DNA of 64,000 bases from Clostridium scatologenes (GCF_000968375.1 NZ_CP009933.1:5685411-5749410), one strand, 5' to 3'; positions 8,775 through 18,518 are shown, numbered from the stretch's first letter. The notes: generated from the sequence alone by a model not told the origin. A program made the numbers and translations.

Positions 8775-10167
8775 TGAATTATCCGTTATAATAGAGAAAG
8801 TCCTAAAGGAAATGAATAAAAAAGAGTTTGGTAAGAAAGAAAGCGATGGCATATTTGATACCATGGATGAAGCTGTAGAAGCATCTTATGAAGCTCAGAA
8901 AAAGTATTCAAGTTATTCATTAGAGCAGAGAGAAAAATTAATACAAGCTATGAGAAAAGCAATTATGGATAATGCTATGGAAGTAGCAAATTTGTGTGTA
9001 AAAGAATCAGGAATGGGCAGAGTAGATCATAAATATTTAAAACTTAAATTAATAGTTGAAAAAACTCAAGGAACAGAAATTTTAAAACCAGAGGTATATA
9101 CAGGAGATAATGGTCTTACACTTATAGAGCATGGAGCATTTGGTGTTATAGGCGCTATAACTCCATCTACAAATCCAGCAGCTACAGTAGCTTGTAATAG
9201 TATATGCATGCTAGCTGGGGGAAATACAGTAGTATTTTCACCACATCCAGGAGCATTAAATTCATGTCTTACTATGATAAGAATATTAAATAAAGCTATT
9301 AAAGAAGCAGGTGGACCTGAAAATCTTATAACTTCTGTAAAGGCACCATCAATAGAAAACACAAATATTATGATAAATCACAAGAGAATAAGACTTGTAG
9401 TAGCAACTGGTGGCCCTGGAATAGTTAAATTAGTTTTATCATCAGGTAAAAAAGCTATAGGTGCAGGAGCAGGAAATCCTCCAGTAGTTGTAGATGAAAC
9501 TGCTGATATACCAAAGGCAGCAAGAGATATAATAGCAGGCTGCAGCTTCGATAATAATTTACCTTGTATAGCAGAAAAAGAGGCTATTGTAGTAGAGTCA
9601 GTTTATGAGGAACTTATAAAAGAATTCAAGAAGAACAGAGTTGTATATGAACTTACTGATGAAGAAGCAGAAAAATTAGTAGATAAAGTTTTAAACTATG
9701 ATGAGAAAAATAAAAAGTATTCTATAAATAAAAAATTTGTAGGAAAAGATGCTAAATACTTATTAGAAACCATTGGAAAAGATGCAGGCACTGGAGTTGA
9801 ATGTTTGATCTATAGAGCAGAAAATAGTCATCCATTTGTACAAGAAGAACTTATGATGCCAATTTTACCTATAGTAAAAGTAAAGAATGTAGATGAAGCT
9901 ATAGAAACAGCAGTAGAAGATGAACATGGAAATAGACACACTGCTATGATGCATTCTAAAAATGTAGTTAATTTAACTAAAATGGCAAGAGCTATAGATA
10001 CTACTATATTTGTAAAGAATGCACCATCTTATGCAGGAATAGGCTTTGGTGGTGAAGGACATACAACCTTCACTATAGCAGGACCTACAGGAGAGGGAAT
10101 TACTAATGCAGTAACATTTACAAGACAAAGAAGATGTACAATGGTTGATTCCTTTAGAATAGTATAA
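8758..10167 (+). CDS. pduP: CoA-acylating propionaldehyde dehydrogenase
   Basis: NAD-dependent aldehyde dehydrogenase of the EutE/PduP family (469 residues), converting propionaldehyde to propionyl-CoA inside the compartment. The N-terminal helix of about 20 residues (LSVIIEKVLKEMNKK) is an encapsulation peptide. The catalytic cysteine is C270 in DNNLPCIAEKE, and the coenzyme-binding region includes AITPSTNPAATV and VATGGPGIVKLV. C-terminal motifs FGGEGHTTFT and GPTGEGITNA are family-typical. The start lies within the end of pduO, preceded by GAGGTAG. Confidence 0.96.
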   Translation: MELESNELSVIIEKVLKEMNKKEFGKKESDGIFDTMDEAVEASYEAQKKYSSYSLEQREKLIQAMRKAIMDNAMEVANLCVKESGMGRVDHKYLKLKLIVEKTQGTEILKPEVYTGDNGLTLIEHGAFGVIGAITPSTNPAATVACNSICMLAGGNTVVFSPHPGALNSCLTMIRILNKAIKEAGGPENLITSVKAPSIENTNIMINHKRIRLVVATGGPGIVKLVLSSGKKAIGAGAGNPPVVVDETADIPKAARDIIAGCSFDNNLPCIAEKEAIVVESVYEELIKEFKKNRVVYELTDEEAEKLVDKVLNYDEKNKKYSINKKFVGKDAKYLLETIGKDAGTGVECLIYRAENSHPFVQEELMMPILPIVKVKNVDEAIETAVEDEHGNRHTAMMHSKNVVNLTKMARAIDTTIFVKNAPSYAGIGFGGEGHTTFTIAGPTGEGITNAVTFTRQRRCTMVDSFRIV

Positions 10168-10175
10168 ATAAAAAA

Positions 10176-10241
10176 GTTGAGGGTTGAGAATTGAGAGTGA
10201 AGGTTAATTTTAGCTATAACTTTCTACTCTCAACTTTCAAC
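10176..10241. repeat. Intercistronic hairpin repeat between pduP and pduS
   Basis: A 66-nt inverted repeat. The 23-nt arms begin GTTGAGGGTTGAG and end CTCAACTTTCAAC and pair throughout except a few mismatches and G-T wobbles. The tandem GTTGAG-like units resemble small intergenic repeats found elsewhere in this window. It could modulate mRNA stability or termination inside the operon; no T-run follows, so a simple terminator is unlikely. Confidence 0.6.
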
Positions 10242-10264
10242 ATAAAAAGAAAGGGGGGTAACTT

Positions 10265-11614
10265 GTGAGCCTTATAGATAAGATTCATGAAGCAGGCGTT
10301 GTAGGTGCAGGAGGTGCAGGTTTTCCTACGGATAAAAAGCTTAATTGTAAAGTAGAATATTTTATAATTAACGGATTGGAATGTGAACCTCTCCTGCAAT
10401 CAGATAAATATATAATGAGAAATAAAAGTGATGAAATAGTAAAAGCTGCACAGGAAATAGGAAAATTAGTGGAAGCTTCAAATATAGTTATAAGTTTAAA
10501 AAAGGAATATGAAAAGGAAATAGAAGCACTAAAAAAGTCTATAGACAAATTAAATTCTAATGTAACTTTATATTTATCAGATGTATTTTACCCTGCAGGA
10601 GATGAACAAACACTGGTGTATGAAGTTACAGGAAGGACAATACCGCCAGCAGGTATTCCTTTAAATGTAGGAGCTGTAGTATCTAATGTCAGTACGGTTT
10701 TTAATATATATGAAGCTGTGGAAGACAAGCCTGTTATGTATAAATATGTTACGGTTATAGGAGAAGTTGGAACACCTTCAATAATTAAAGTTCCTATTGG
10801 CACTCCTGTATTAGAATGTATAGAGAACTGCGGCGGAGCTAAACTTGAAGACTATGCAGTAATAATGGGCGGACCTATGATGGGAAAAAGAGTATTAAAG
10901 AAGGATTTAGAAAGTAGATTTATAACTAAAACCGATGGTGCTATTATAGTACTGTCTTCGGAACACTACTTATTTAATAGAGAAAAAATTACCATAGAAC
11001 ATATGAAGAAACAAGCAAAATCGGCTTGTATACAATGTCATTATTGTACTGATATGTGTCCTAGAAATTTAATAGGACATCCTATGCATCCTCATAAAAT
11101 TATGAGAAATGTGGCTTTTGGCATTGAGGATGAAGAAGCCTTAAAAGAAACACTTATATGCTGTGAATGTGGAGTTTGTGAAATGTATGCTTGTCCTATG
11201 GGATTATCTCCAAAAAGGATAAATGTATATTTTAAAAATGAATTGAGAAAGAAAGGCATAAAGTGGGTAAATGATAAGAAAAGATTTGAAGCATCTTTAG
11301 TAAGAGATTATAGGAAAGTGCCTACAAAGAGACTTATCAGGAGACTTCATCTAAATGATTATATTGGTCAAGTTTTGAAAGAAGGAGAAGAAATAACACC
11401 TTCTAAGGTAGAAATACCACTTAAACAAAATATAGGAGCACCAGCTGAAGTCATAGTTTCTTTAGGAGATAAAGTATTTAAAGGACAGAAAATAGGAGAA
11501 ATAAAAGAAGGAAATATGGGTGCCAATATACATGCTAGTATAGATGGTGTTGTATCAGACATAAAAGATGACAGGATTGTTATAAAGCTTATGAAGCCAG
11601 AGGTGATTGTATGA
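10265..11614 (+). CDS. pduS: Cobalamin reductase, RnfC-like
   Basis: A flavin and Fe-S protein (449 residues) that reduces cob(III/II)alamin to cob(I)alamin for PduO. It has an RnfC-like N-terminus (GVVGAGGAGFPTDKKL), an NADH/FMN-binding middle region (YPAGDEQTLVYEVTG, PMMGKRV) and two 4Fe-4S motifs: C255xxC258xxC261xxxC265 and a cysteine cluster at residues ~299-310. A lipoyl-like barrel (VIVSLGDKVFKGQKIGE) precedes the C-terminus. The start is GTG with a strong AAGGGGGG site. It overlaps pduT by 4 nt. Confidence 0.93.
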   Translation: MSLIDKIHEAGVVGAGGAGFPTDKKLNCKVEYFIINGLECEPLLQSDKYIMRNKSDEIVKAAQEIGKLVEASNIVISLKKEYEKEIEALKKSIDKLNSNVTLYLSDVFYPAGDEQTLVYEVTGRTIPPAGIPLNVGAVVSNVSTVFNIYEAVEDKPVMYKYVTVIGEVGTPSIIKVPIGTPVLECIENCGGAKLEDYAVIMGGPMMGKRVLKKDLESRFITKTDGAIIVLSSEHYLFNREKITIEHMKKQAKSACIQCHYCTDMCPRNLIGHPMHPHKIMRNVAFGIEDEEALKETLICCECGVCEMYACPMGLSPKRINVYFKNELRKKGIKWVNDKKRFEASLVRDYRKVPTKRLIRRLHLNDYIGQVLKEGEEITPSKVEIPLKQNIGAPAEVIVSLGDKVFKGQKIGEIKEGNMGANIHASIDGVVSDIKDDRIVIKLMKPEVIV

Positions 11615-12156
11615 TAAAAACTATAGGAATGTTGGAATTAAACAGTATAGCAAAAGGCTTTGAAACAGCAGATAAAGTGGTTAAAGCAGGAGAAGTAGAT
11701 TTACTTCTTGCGAGAACAATATGTCCTGGGAAATATATTATTCTCATAACAGGAAATGTTGGTGCTGTAAAATCCGCTATAAATACAGGAGAAGAATTTG
11801 CGCAAGAGTATTTGGTAGATAAATTAATGCTTCCAAATGTGCATTATCAGGTTATACCAGCTATTAATGAAGCTACTAATGTAGAAAAGATAAAGGATTT
11901 AGGAATACTTGAATTCTTTAGTGTATCCGCAGCTATAATTGCAGCAGATGCTGCTGTAAAATCAGCTAATGTAGACTTAATTGAACTTAGGTTAGGTATA
12001 GGCATAGGTGGAAAATCTTTCATAACTTTAACTGGAGATGTAAGTTCGGTTAAAAATGCAGTTACAGTAGGTGCTAACACTGCTTTGGACAATGGAATGT
12101 TTGTAAATAAAGCCGTAATATCTGGACCAGATAAACAGTTAATTAAGTTTTTATAA
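11611..12156 (+). CDS. pduT: Trimeric microcompartment shell protein with Fe-S site
   Basis: A 181-residue protein with two tandem BMC domains (about residues 3-85 and 95-180), forming pseudo-hexameric trimers. Cys38 in ARTICPGKY matches the cysteine by which three PduT subunits hold a 4Fe-4S cluster at the pore. The second domain contains ISAAIIAADAAVKSANV-like sequence typical of BMC proteins. Adjacency to pduS supports the known PduS-PduT electron-transfer partnership across the shell. Confidence 0.94.
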   Translation: MIKTIGMLELNSIAKGFETADKVVKAGEVDLLLARTICPGKYIILITGNVGAVKSAINTGEEFAQEYLVDKLMLPNVHYQVIPAINEATNVEKIKDLGILEFFSVSAAIIAADAAVKSANVDLIELRLGIGIGGKSFITLTGDVSSVKNAVTVGANTALDNGMFVNKAVISGPDKQLIKFL

Positions 12157-12235
12157 GTAGAGAGAATGCAAAACTATTATTTTATATGAATTATTGTTTA
12201 AGTATACAAAAAATTTAATTAGGGGGTAGGATGTT

Positions 12236-12940
12236 ATGTCAAAGATGATGGCCGAATTTCTAGGAACTATGATTTTGGTGTACTTAGGAGATGGAGTTTG
12301 TGCTAACTGTACATTAACTAAAAGTAAAGGTCAAAATGGTGGTTGGATAGTTATAACTGCAGGATGGGCTATAGCAGTTGGACTTCCTGCATATATATTT
12401 GGTGGAATAAGTGGAGCACATTTAAATCCAGCACTTACCATAGGAATGGCTGTTGTAGGTAAATTCCCAGCAGCAGAAGTACCAGGATATGTAATTGCTC
12501 AAATGTTAGGTGGTATCGTAGGAGCTGCTTTAGTATGGTTAACTTATTTACCACACTGGGAACAAACAGAAGATAAAGCAGCTAAGCTTGGAATATTCTG
12601 TACAGCTCCAGCTATAAGAAATTTAAAATTAAATTTCTTAACTGAGGTTTTAGCTACAGCTACATTAGTATTTAGTATTCTTGGTATAGGCACTGCAAAA
12701 GCTGCTGATGGATTTGGAACACTTTTTGTAGCATTTCTAATCTTTGCTTTAGGTGCATCTTTAGGAGGACCTACAGGATATGCTATGAACCCAGCCAGAG
12801 ATTTATCACCAAGAATAGCACATGCTGTACTTCCTATAGCAGGAAAAGGTGATTCAGATTGGTCTTACTCTTGGGTACCAGTTTTTGGACCTATAGTAGG
12901 AGGAATTTTAGGAGCTTTGTTATTTATTGCTGTATTTTAA
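12236..12940 (+). CDS. pduF: Glycerol/propanediol facilitator (MIP family)
   Basis: A six-helix aquaporin-family channel (234 residues) for passive entry of propanediol or glycerol. The two pore motifs are GAHLNPALT (~residue 65) and YAMNPARDLSPR (~residue 184). The Asp after NPAR is the hallmark of glycerol-conducting members rather than water-only channels. An 80-nt spacer separates it from pduT, and GGGGGTAGG precedes the start. The functional link to the pdu operon is by position; glpF would be an equally fair name. Confidence 0.92.
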   Translation: MSKMMAEFLGTMILVYLGDGVCANCTLTKSKGQNGGWIVITAGWAIAVGLPAYIFGGISGAHLNPALTIGMAVVGKFPAAEVPGYVIAQMLGGIVGAALVWLTYLPHWEQTEDKAAKLGIFCTAPAIRNLKLNFLTEVLATATLVFSILGIGTAKAADGFGTLFVAFLIFALGASLGGPTGYAMNPARDLSPRIAHAVLPIAGKGDSDWSYSWVPVFGPIVGGILGALLFIAVF

Positions 12941-13049
12941 ATTTTGAAAACTTTGGTAGCAGAAGCTAGTTGTGCATAAGATGAATATGTAGCTATACTT
13001 ACTTCAGATTTATTTGGAAAGCTTCACAAATAATTAGCATAATGCGAAG

Positions 13050-13140
13050 CATTATTTAGAGGACAGAGGACAATTGACAGAGGACAGTGAAGGAGGATTT
13101 TTCTCCGCTGCACTACGAAAAATCTTTAATTTAAAAGAAA
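13050..13140. repeat. Dispersed intergenic repeat, copy 1
   Basis: Tandem GAGGACA-like units (three in about 35 nt), then GTGAAGGAGGATTTTTCTCC and GCTGCACTACG. Related sequence occurs inverted at about 26610-26663 and, more distantly, near 57206-57290. No coding potential is seen. It resembles short mobile intergenic repeats of clostridial genomes; its function is unknown. Confidence 0.55.
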
Positions 13141-13221
13141 CTTTTGTTTCTCAGGGGTGCTTTCTGAGGAGAATGTCCGTAGGTTTGTGTAAAATAAAAT
13201 AGATAAGTAAAAAATTAATTG

Positions 13222-13264
13222 GAAATTACTATAGGAATTGCTTCCTGTAGTAATTTTCACTTTT
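13222..13264. terminator. Strong hairpin downstream of the pdu operon
   Basis: A 15-bp stem (AAATTACTATAGGAA with TTCCTGTAGTAATTT, one G-T pair) and a TTGC tetraloop, followed by CACTTTTTA. It is probably the operon terminator, although it lies about 280 nt after the facilitator gene. Confidence 0.6.
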
Positions 13265-13342
13265 TAGGGAATAACTAAATAATAAGAAAGCATAACTTAT
13301 TTATGTTATTATTGTTTGTAATATTTTCATTATTATTTATCT

Positions 13343-13501
13343 TTATTCAAAATAGTACAAGCTTTTCTTTGAAGCTTTTTCTTCCCTAAGTAAATTTAAT
13401 GATAAATATCGTAAGACTACTAGGTTTTTAGCTGAATTGTTTTTTCTGGTTCTATACTTATCTTCGTTAAAAGAAAAATCTAAAATCCAATGAAGTTTAT
13501 T
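13343..13501 (-). pseudogene. ISAs1-family transposase, C-terminal remnant
   Basis: The minus strand encodes about 52 residues ending LHWILDFSFNEDKYRTRKN then SAKNLVVLRYLSLNLLREEK and a stop. This matches the conserved C-terminal end of ISAs1-type DDE transposases (LHWxLDVxFNED, then an ARN-like helix). A stop codon lies just upstream and nothing else of the transposase is visible, so this is a decayed insertion sequence. Confidence 0.7.
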
Positions 13502-13860
13502 TCACATGCCTAAATGTTGTATTATACTCTTAGAAAATAATTGACAATGTATGTTATTGTAGAACCGATTACATTTATATTGTATTTAATTTGCAGTACA
13601 TGATATGGATGCTGTTATTACTCCAATATATAAAAAATTTTTATAAAGAAGGGTTATTTGACTTTATAAAGAATATTAACAATAATGGTATATATTTACG
13701 TTACAAAATATTATGTTCTAGTTTGTTATGCATAAAACCTAATGAATTTCTATACATATTATAAAGAAAAGTATAGTAGTAACATAAATTTATGTGACAA
13801 TATTGAAAACTTTTGGAATAGAACTGAAGTGTAATCAAGTGAAATATTAAGAGGTGTGAA

Positions 13861-14742
13861 ATGAAAATAGGTGATATTTTAAATAATATGAAAGATGAAA
13901 GTAGACCTATGATTGTGGCAATTTTTCTATATTTTACATGTTTTATAGTGCTCTTAGTTGTAGGAGTAACACAAAATTTTTTTGGTACGGATTTATTAGG
14001 AACATTTTTGTCATCACTCGCATTATTAATATTATTTTTATTAGCAGGAAAGATATTTTTCAATACTGATTATAGTGGACTATTTAAAGAGATTAAGCTT
14101 AGTAAATGTTACATCTTGGATAATCTACTGATTACAATGTTTTTTTCTTCAGTTTTTGCACTTATTGCTATTTTTATATATCACGTAGGTTTTATGATTA
14201 ATCCTGATAAAACAAAATCCATTGGTTATATTATCGAAACTGCAACTCCTGATGATAACTATATAAATAGTAATTTGGCTTTGTTAGCTTATTTAATTAC
14301 ATTTGGTATTGCAATAGCAGCTGAGGAGATTTTTTTTAGATATATTTCATATAAAATTTTTGTTAAGAAAAAAGGAGATATAAAAATTTTTATTATATTA
14401 ACTTCAATAGTATTTGGATGTTATCATGATTTGAATTTATCGCCTAGATTTTTTCAATCCATAGTCGTATCTATTTTTTTATCAATCATATATGTAATGA
14501 CAAACAGTGTTATATATGCTTTCATTTCACATGTTTTATGGGATTGGTCCACTTTATTAGTATGTGGAGTTTTTATGGAGTATTTCAAAGATATAAATAC
14601 TAGTGTATTTACTGTTGAAGGCATAATTATAGAAATAATGATAATTTTTCTGCTAGTATTATTAAGCATTTATTCATACTTTAAAAGAGGTTATGTTGTA
14701 TCCTTAAATATTAAAAACAAAATACATAGTATAAAGAACTAA
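13861..14742 (+). CDS. CPBP-family intramembrane protease
   Basis: A 293-residue multi-pass membrane protein with the motifs of the CAAX/bacteriocin-processing (Abi) glutamic protease family: EEIFFR at ~residue 158, FGCYHDLNLS at ~184, and FISHVLWDW at ~222, supplying the Glu and His residues of the active site. About eight hydrophobic segments are predicted. The ribosome binding site is AAGAGGTG. Substrates in this family are varied and cannot be told here. The gene stands alone between the pdu region and a convergent protease gene. Confidence 0.8.
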   Translation: MKIGDILNNMKDESRPMIVAIFLYFTCFIVLLVVGVTQNFFGTDLLGTFLSSLALLILFLLAGKIFFNTDYSGLFKEIKLSKCYILDNLLITMFFSSVFALIAIFIYHVGFMINPDKTKSIGYIIETATPDDNYINSNLALLAYLITFGIAIAAEEIFFRYISYKIFVKKKGDIKIFIILTSIVFGCYHDLNLSPRFFQSIVVSIFLSIIYVMTNSVIYAFISHVLWDWSTLLVCGVFMEYFKDINTSVFTVEGIIIEIMIIFLLVLLSIYSYFKRGYVVSLNIKNKIHSIKN

Positions 14743-14865
14743 ATTATTTTAATGTGGTCGTCACACTAAGAATAAATACTACAGTATATTGTGTTTATCA
14801 TTAATCTTCAAAACAATATTATTGTATGTAAATTTCTTAATGCGACAATCTTATTATTTAAATTT

Positions 14866-15915
14866 TTAACTAGAAGATTTAATTTTAACATTAAAATCTT
14901 TAGTACCAGTTGAAGTTTTGGCAGTTACTTTTGCGGTATTACTAGCTCCTATGGTATATACAGTTTCTCTTAAATCGTTCATGCTTTTTAATTCTTTGCC
15001 ATTTATAGAAAGAATAATATCACCTTTTTTTAATCCAGCTTCATAAGAGCCACTTCCAGCAGCTATGTCATAAATATAAATGCCTTTTTCAAAATTTATG
15101 TCTAAGTATCCGGCCATGGATTTATCAAAGCCAACTATTCCAATAACAGGAGTGTTAAATTTGCCAGTTTCTTTCAAACTTTTTAGTACTGGCTTAACTA
15201 TATTAATTGGTACAGCAAAGCCTATACCTTCAGCACTTGTAATTTTTGCGGAATTTATAGCTATGACTTCTCCATTTATATTAGAAAGAGGGCCACCGCT
15301 ATTGCCAGGATTAATAGAAGCATCTGTTTGAATTAAATCTTCCATAAAGGTACCTTCACTAGCTTGAATGGTTCTATTTATGGCACTTATAATTCCTGAA
15401 GTAACAGTTCTTTGAAATTTTAATCCCAATGGATTTCCTATAGCAATAGCAGTTTCGCCTATTCTAACTTTGGAGGAATCTCCTAATTGTACAGGAGTAA
15501 GGTTTTTTTCATTTACTTTAATTATTGAAAGGTCTAAGCCTTCATTTGACCATACAGGATTTGCAGAAACATCCCTCCCATCATATAGAGAAACCTTTAT
15601 ACTTTTAGCATCAGTTCCAGCTACATGATTATTAGTAAGTATGTAACCACTACCATCAATTATCATTCCGGAGCCTACACCTTGAACTTCTTTATTTCTA
15701 TTGCTTGCAAAGGTAGTTGTAATACCAACTACAGATGGTATTATTTTTTCTGCAGCAGTTGTTATAGGAGAAACATTTGAAGAGTTAGTATTTGGAGTGC
15801 TTTCCTGAGCACTTGAACTATTTTTATTAAAACTACATCCACTAAAAGTAGAAGTAATTAAAAGATTTATTAAAATTGTAGAAATTGCTTTAAATATTTT
15901 CGAGATAATCACCAC
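14866..15915 (-). CDS. HtrA/DegP-type serine protease, lipoprotein
   Basis: An envelope quality-control protease of 349 residues. The N-terminus is a hydrophobic signal with lipobox-like TFSGC (C27), followed by a Ser/Asn-rich linker. The trypsin-like domain has catalytic His in LTNNHVAG, Asp in GLDLSIIKV and Ser in NPGNSGGPLS. A single C-terminal PDZ domain follows (GSYEAGLKKGDIILSINGKE). The start is uncertain: GTG codons lie inside the AAGGTGGTG site, so a non-standard or slightly downstream start is possible. Confidence 0.88.
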   Translation of the reverse strand: MVIISKIFKAISTILINLLITSTFSGCSFNKNSSSAQESTPNTNSSNVSPITTAAEKIIPSVVGITTTFASNRNKEVQGVGSGMIIDGSGYILTNNHVAGTDAKSIKVSLYDGRDVSANPVWSNEGLDLSIIKVNEKNLTPVQLGDSSKVRIGETAIAIGNPLGLKFQRTVTSGIISAINRTIQASEGTFMEDLIQTDASINPGNSGGPLSNINGEVIAINSAKITSAEGIGFAVPINIVKPVLKSLKETGKFNTPVIGIVGFDKSMAGYLDINFEKGIYIYDIAAGSGSYEAGLKKGDIILSINGKELKSMNDLRETVYTIGASNTAKVTAKTSTGTKDFNVKIKSSS

Positions 15916-15975
15916 CTTACAATATTTTGAAAATTATATTTAAATATAAATTATAAATAAAATAACTTGCAAGAA

Positions 15976-16392
15976 TTATAATTTTGGATGAATATCTTCT
16001 AATCTATGAGGCAAATCCAAATTAGGGTTAGTTAAATCACCACCAGCATTTTTTATAATATCTTTAGCTTTATCAGCATCTTTTTCATCTAAATTTATAA
16101 TTACTCTATAATTTACATCTGTTATTTCTTCAAAGCCACCCATGCCGCTTACCATAGGACTTGCTGCAACTAAAGGCCTTTTAGAAGGATCATCAGAAAG
16201 TCCACCAGAATTTATCACAAGAGATGATAAAGTTTCAGCTTCATTTATTGCTTTTGGAGGATCATTTCTATCATTATATTCCACATAATGATCATTTAAA
16301 TCTACTACTGATTTATTAAAACCTTCTGATTTTAATTTTTCAACGGCACTGTTAGCATTTTTTATACCACTAAAAAAAGCTTCAATTTTCAT
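15976..16392 (-). CDS. Small general-stress-type protein
   Basis: A soluble 138-residue protein with a ferredoxin-like pattern: N-terminal strand-helix (KIEAFFSGIKNANSAVEKLKS), a Gly/Pro/Ser-rich central loop, and C-terminal YRVIINLDEKDADKAKDIIKN. It resembles YflT/GsiB-like stress proteins only loosely, and I do not recognise a precise family. The ATG at 16392 is favoured because AGAGGTTG lies 8 nt upstream. A decayed copy of its promoter and first codons is present at 26509-26720. Confidence 0.6.
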   Translation of the reverse strand: MKIEAFFSGIKNANSAVEKLKSEGFNKSVVDLNDHYVEYNDRNDPPKAINEAETLSSLVINSGGLSDDPSKRPLVAASPMVSGMGGFEEITDVNYRVIINLDEKDADKAKDIIKNAGGDLTNPNLDLPHRLEDIHPKL

Positions 16393-16571
16393 TATAATCA
16401 ACCTCTTTTCATGTAATTTTATAAATATTTTTTCACTTCAGTGCAAATATTATTCTAAATTATATAGGTCAAAGTTTAAAATTATCTCAATTGAATTCAA
16501 ATATAAGGTGTATAATATTAATAAGAATGAAAGAATTTAAATAGAATTTTTATATAAAAGGAGAAGTTTGA

Positions 16572-17441
16572 ATGCAAATAAAAGTTTATACATTAAATGC
16601 TTTTGCAAAAACACATAATGGAGGAAATCCTGCTGGAGTTATTTTAAATGCAGATTCTTTATCAGTAAATGATATGCAAAAAATTGCAGAAAAGGTTGGA
16701 TTCTCAGAAACAGCTTTTGTTAAGAAATCAAATAATGCTGATTTTAAAATTAACTTTTTTACTCCTAATAAGGAAGTTGATTTATGTGGACATGCTACCA
16801 TTGGAACCTTCTATTTACTAGCAAGTAAAGGAATAATAAAATCAGGTCAGTACACTCAGGAAACTAAAGCTGGCATTTTAAAAGTGGAATGTAGAAATAA
16901 TAACATGATATATATGAATCAAACGAAGCCTAAATTTTACGAAGTGTTAAATAAAGTATATATAGCTGATTCATTAAATATAGATGAAGAGGAGATCATG
17001 AATGATATTCCCATTCAAATTGTGTCTACAGGATTAAAGGATATTTTAATTCCAATTAAATCATTGAAGTCATTATATAAAATAAAGCCTGATTTTGAGA
17101 AAATATCCTATATTAGCAAAAATCAAAATGTTGTTGGATATCATGTTTTTACATTAGAAACAGAACATGATTCTACTGCTCACTGCAGAAATTTTGCACC
17201 TTTATATCATATTGATGAGGAAGCTGCAACAGGTACATCAAATGGTGCATTAAGCTGTTATTTATACAAATATGGACTTGTTTCACAAAAAAATGTTGAA
17301 AGTTTGTCTTTCGAGCAAGGATATTCTATGAAAAAACCATCAGAGATTTTAGCTAGTTTGATAGTTGATAATGAAGAAATTAATGAAGTAAAAGTTGGTG
17401 GAATTGCTTTAAATATTAAAGAAATAAATATTGAATTGTGA
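16572..17441 (+). CDS. PhzF-family isomerase/epimerase
   Basis: A 289-residue member of the PhzF/diaminopimelate-epimerase fold family. Motifs: FAKTHNGGNPAGV at ~residue 12, the SETAFV segment with the likely catalytic Glu (~residue 45), DLCGHATIGTFYLL at ~70, and the second-lobe GTSNGALSCYL at ~219. Members catalyse proton-shift isomerisations on varied small molecules; the substrate here is unknown. It is monocistronic. Confidence 0.85.
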   Translation: MQIKVYTLNAFAKTHNGGNPAGVILNADSLSVNDMQKIAEKVGFSETAFVKKSNNADFKINFFTPNKEVDLCGHATIGTFYLLASKGIIKSGQYTQETKAGILKVECRNNNMIYMNQTKPKFYEVLNKVYIADSLNIDEEEIMNDIPIQIVSTGLKDILIPIKSLKSLYKIKPDFEKISYISKNQNVVGYHVFTLETEHDSTAHCRNFAPLYHIDEEAATGTSNGALSCYLYKYGLVSQKNVESLSFEQGYSMKKPSEILASLIVDNEEINEVKVGGIALNIKEINIEL

Positions 17442-17551
17442 TAATGTACAAAAAATTGCATAACTTCACATAATGCTATATAAGAAATGCAAATGATGGT
17501 AGAATCGAAAATAATCTTCCATCATTTGAGATGGGTTTTGGATTAGCTATT

Positions 17552-18518
17552 TTATATATGAATGCTACGATAATCTATACTGCTATATTTTCTTTCTTTT
17601 TGTTTTAAATTTATAATCTTCTTTGTAATATTAATAAACTCGTTAGTTGCCTTCGTAAGATACTCTCCACGCCTGTAGGCTGCCACTAGAGTCAAAGTTA
17701 CATTATCTATTAAAAAAATTATTATATTGATTTGCATCTACGTTTAAAAGCCATACAACATTTTCAGGTACTAAAGTAAATCCCATACCAGCAGCAGCAA
17801 TACAATATGCGGTGTCAAGATTTTTAATTTCCATAAGAACATTTGGTTTGAAATTAGCTCTTTTGAATATCTCATCCATCAAAAGTCTCATTCTCTGTCC
17901 ATCTTCTAACAAAATAAAGGGCTCATCCTTTAAAGAATTAAAATCAATTTTACAGTTATCTCCTGAAAACATTTTAGAATCACATATCCGATGATCTTTT
18001 GGAGCTACAAGAAACACCCTTTCAGTAGCTATGGTTTCATATAGAATTTTTTCATTTTGCATTGGAAGATTTAAGATAGCAATATCTATTTTACCATTTA
18101 TGAGCATTTCCTCTAATCGCATAGTTACATCTTCTTTTATTACTATTTCTATTTCAGGATATTGCCTATGAAATTCTGGTAATACCAAAGGTAATACATG
18201 TCTTCCGGCCTGATGAGGAACGCCCATTACAAGACGTCCTTTTTTGGAACCTGCGATATCACTAAGTTTTCTTTTCATTCCAGTATTTAAATTGAGAATA
18301 TCTTTAGCAGTTTGAACATATATCTCTCCTGCATAAGTCAAAATCATTGAACTAGCGCTCCTATCAAATAATTTTACACCTAAATTATTTTCTAATCTCA
18401 TAATATATTGGCTTAAAGAAGGCTGAGTTATGTACAATTTTTTTGCTGCTTTAGAAATACTTTTTTCTTCTGCAATAGCCATTACGTATTCAAATTGATA
18501 AATATCTATTTTGATCAC
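17552..18518 (-). pseudogene. LysR-family regulator broken by a frameshift
   Basis: The intact part (17703-18518, 271 residues) has an N-terminal winged helix-turn-helix (FEYVMAIAEEKSISKAAKKL) and a substrate-binding domain up to GFTLVPENVVWLLNV, then stops early. The usual LysR C-terminus (TLTLVAAYRRGEYLTKATNE) is present just downstream in the next frame. Removing one T from the T7 run (A7 on the + strand, 17712-17718) would fuse the two into about 321 residues. It is either a real mutation, a slippage switch or a sequencing error. It diverges from the CoA-transferase operon and would be a natural candidate for its regulator. Confidence 0.8.

Noticed and set aside
1..12940. Cobalamin riboswitch controlling the pdu genes
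   Set aside because: None of the gaps in this part is large enough or carries the B12-box; any such element would be upstream of the window.
13701..14063. Minus-strand 120-codon frame overlapping the CPBP protease start
   Set aside because: It lies opposite the coding start of a clear membrane protease, is Asn/Ile/Lys-rich and has no family features.
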